Below the pieces are notes generated by a model. It was not told the DNA's origin and did not search any database. It worked only from the letters and a program-made list of their open reading frames with translations. From assembly GCA_016203375.1 (NCBI GenBank), contig JACQMX010000118.1, positions 1 to 5,227 of the forward strand: DNA of 5,227 bases, given 5' to 3'. Source of the stretch: Candidatus Woesearchaeota archaeon (lineage in GTDB: Archaea > Nanobdellota > Nanobdellia > Woesearchaeales > UBA12501). The translations under genes were made by a program, and so were the position numbers. Of this stretch, positions 5,153-5,227 are shown piece by piece; position 1 is the stretch's first letter, and the number at the start of each line of letters is the position of its first letter.

Positions 5153-5227
5153 CAAACTCGCCGCTCGGGGCTATCCACGGGCTAAAGCCCATGGTTTTAC
5201 GCCCCTCGCCTCTAACAGGCGAGTTTG
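5153..5227. repeat. GC-rich nested palindrome, candidate mobile-element end, small repeat or terminator
   Basis: A perfect 10-base inverted repeat (CAAACTCGCC at 5153-5162, GGCGAGTTTG at 5218-5227) encloses a second stem (GGGGC 5167-5171 with GCCCC 5201-5205). Inside that is a hairpin, GGGC-TAAA-GCCC (5179-5190), extended by CCA/TGG around one mismatch. CTCGCC at 5205-5210 can also pair with GGCGAG at 5218-5223, giving an alternative fold. GC content is about 60%, well above the surroundings. It begins two bases after the AlaX stop codon. Hairpins with a GGGCTAAAGCCC core are common at ends of IS200/IS605 elements and in REP-like repeats. No transposase is visible, because the window ends here. 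A transcription terminator is the main alternative. Confidence 0.5.

Noticed and set aside
5153..5227. tRNA or other known structured RNA at the right edge
   Set aside because: The stems do not form a cloverleaf, and no anticodon arm or T-arm consensus (GTTCRA) is present; a mobile-element end or repeat fits better.
1..5227. CRISPR array, toxin-antitoxin pair or phage defence system
   Set aside because: No regularly spaced direct repeats, no Cas, nuclease or toxin signatures, and the recognised genes are housekeeping or membrane functions.

Overview
The window looks like a compact, AT-rich archaeal chromosome segment, probably from a small-genome lineage such as a Woesearchaeota-like DPANN archaeon. 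The lineage is inferred from gene content. The archaeal assignment rests on two things. Almost every transcription unit is preceded by a TATA box (TTTAAATA, TTTATAAA or TATAAATA), centred about 24-30 bases before its start codon. The gene set is also archaeal in flavour: a short PRC-barrel protein, a stand-alone AlaX editing protein, a TraB-family protein and an archaeal-type site-2-protease-like membrane protein. No tRNA, rRNA or CRISPR array is visible, and gaps between genes are all about 135 bases or shorter.

Left part (1-1897, minus strand, read right to left): a TraB/PrgY-family protein (1169-1897); a membrane protein of the S2P/M50 family whose HExxH motif has decayed to HQSAQ (409-1143); a very Phe-rich four-helix membrane protein abutting it (79-408); and, at the left edge, the first ten codons of a gene beginning with a CxxC motif (1-30). 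Separate TATA boxes can be seen before TraB, the S2P-like gene and the partial gene. The Phe-rich gene instead has an internal ribosome binding site, so it should be co-transcribed with the S2P-like gene.

Centre (1898-3683): a 135-base divergent promoter region separates TraB from an 88-residue PRC-barrel protein (2033-2299). A lipid kinase of the diacylglycerol kinase/YegS family follows (2343-3203). It meets, tail to tail with no spacer, a minus-strand gene of unknown function (3204-3683); the two stop codons together form TGATCA.

Right part (3684-5227): a second divergent promoter region of 95 bases leads into a two-gene operon. This encodes endonuclease III with intact catalytic and iron-sulfur residues (3779-4426) and an AlaX-type trans-editing protein for mischarged tRNA-Ala (4437-5150). 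Directly after AlaX lies a GC-rich (about 60%) 75-base structure bounded by a perfect 10-base inverted repeat that ends exactly at the window edge (5153-5227). It is a candidate end of an IS200/IS605-like element, a small palindromic repeat or a terminator.

The genes do not form one pathway. The clearest themes are a membrane module (TraB, a predicted pseudoprotease and a small membrane protein), a lipid kinase and a repair/translation-fidelity operon. I see no clear-cut new defence or mobile system. The most unusual points are the degraded protease motif, the consistent leaderless promoter geometry and the unexplained palindrome at the right edge.
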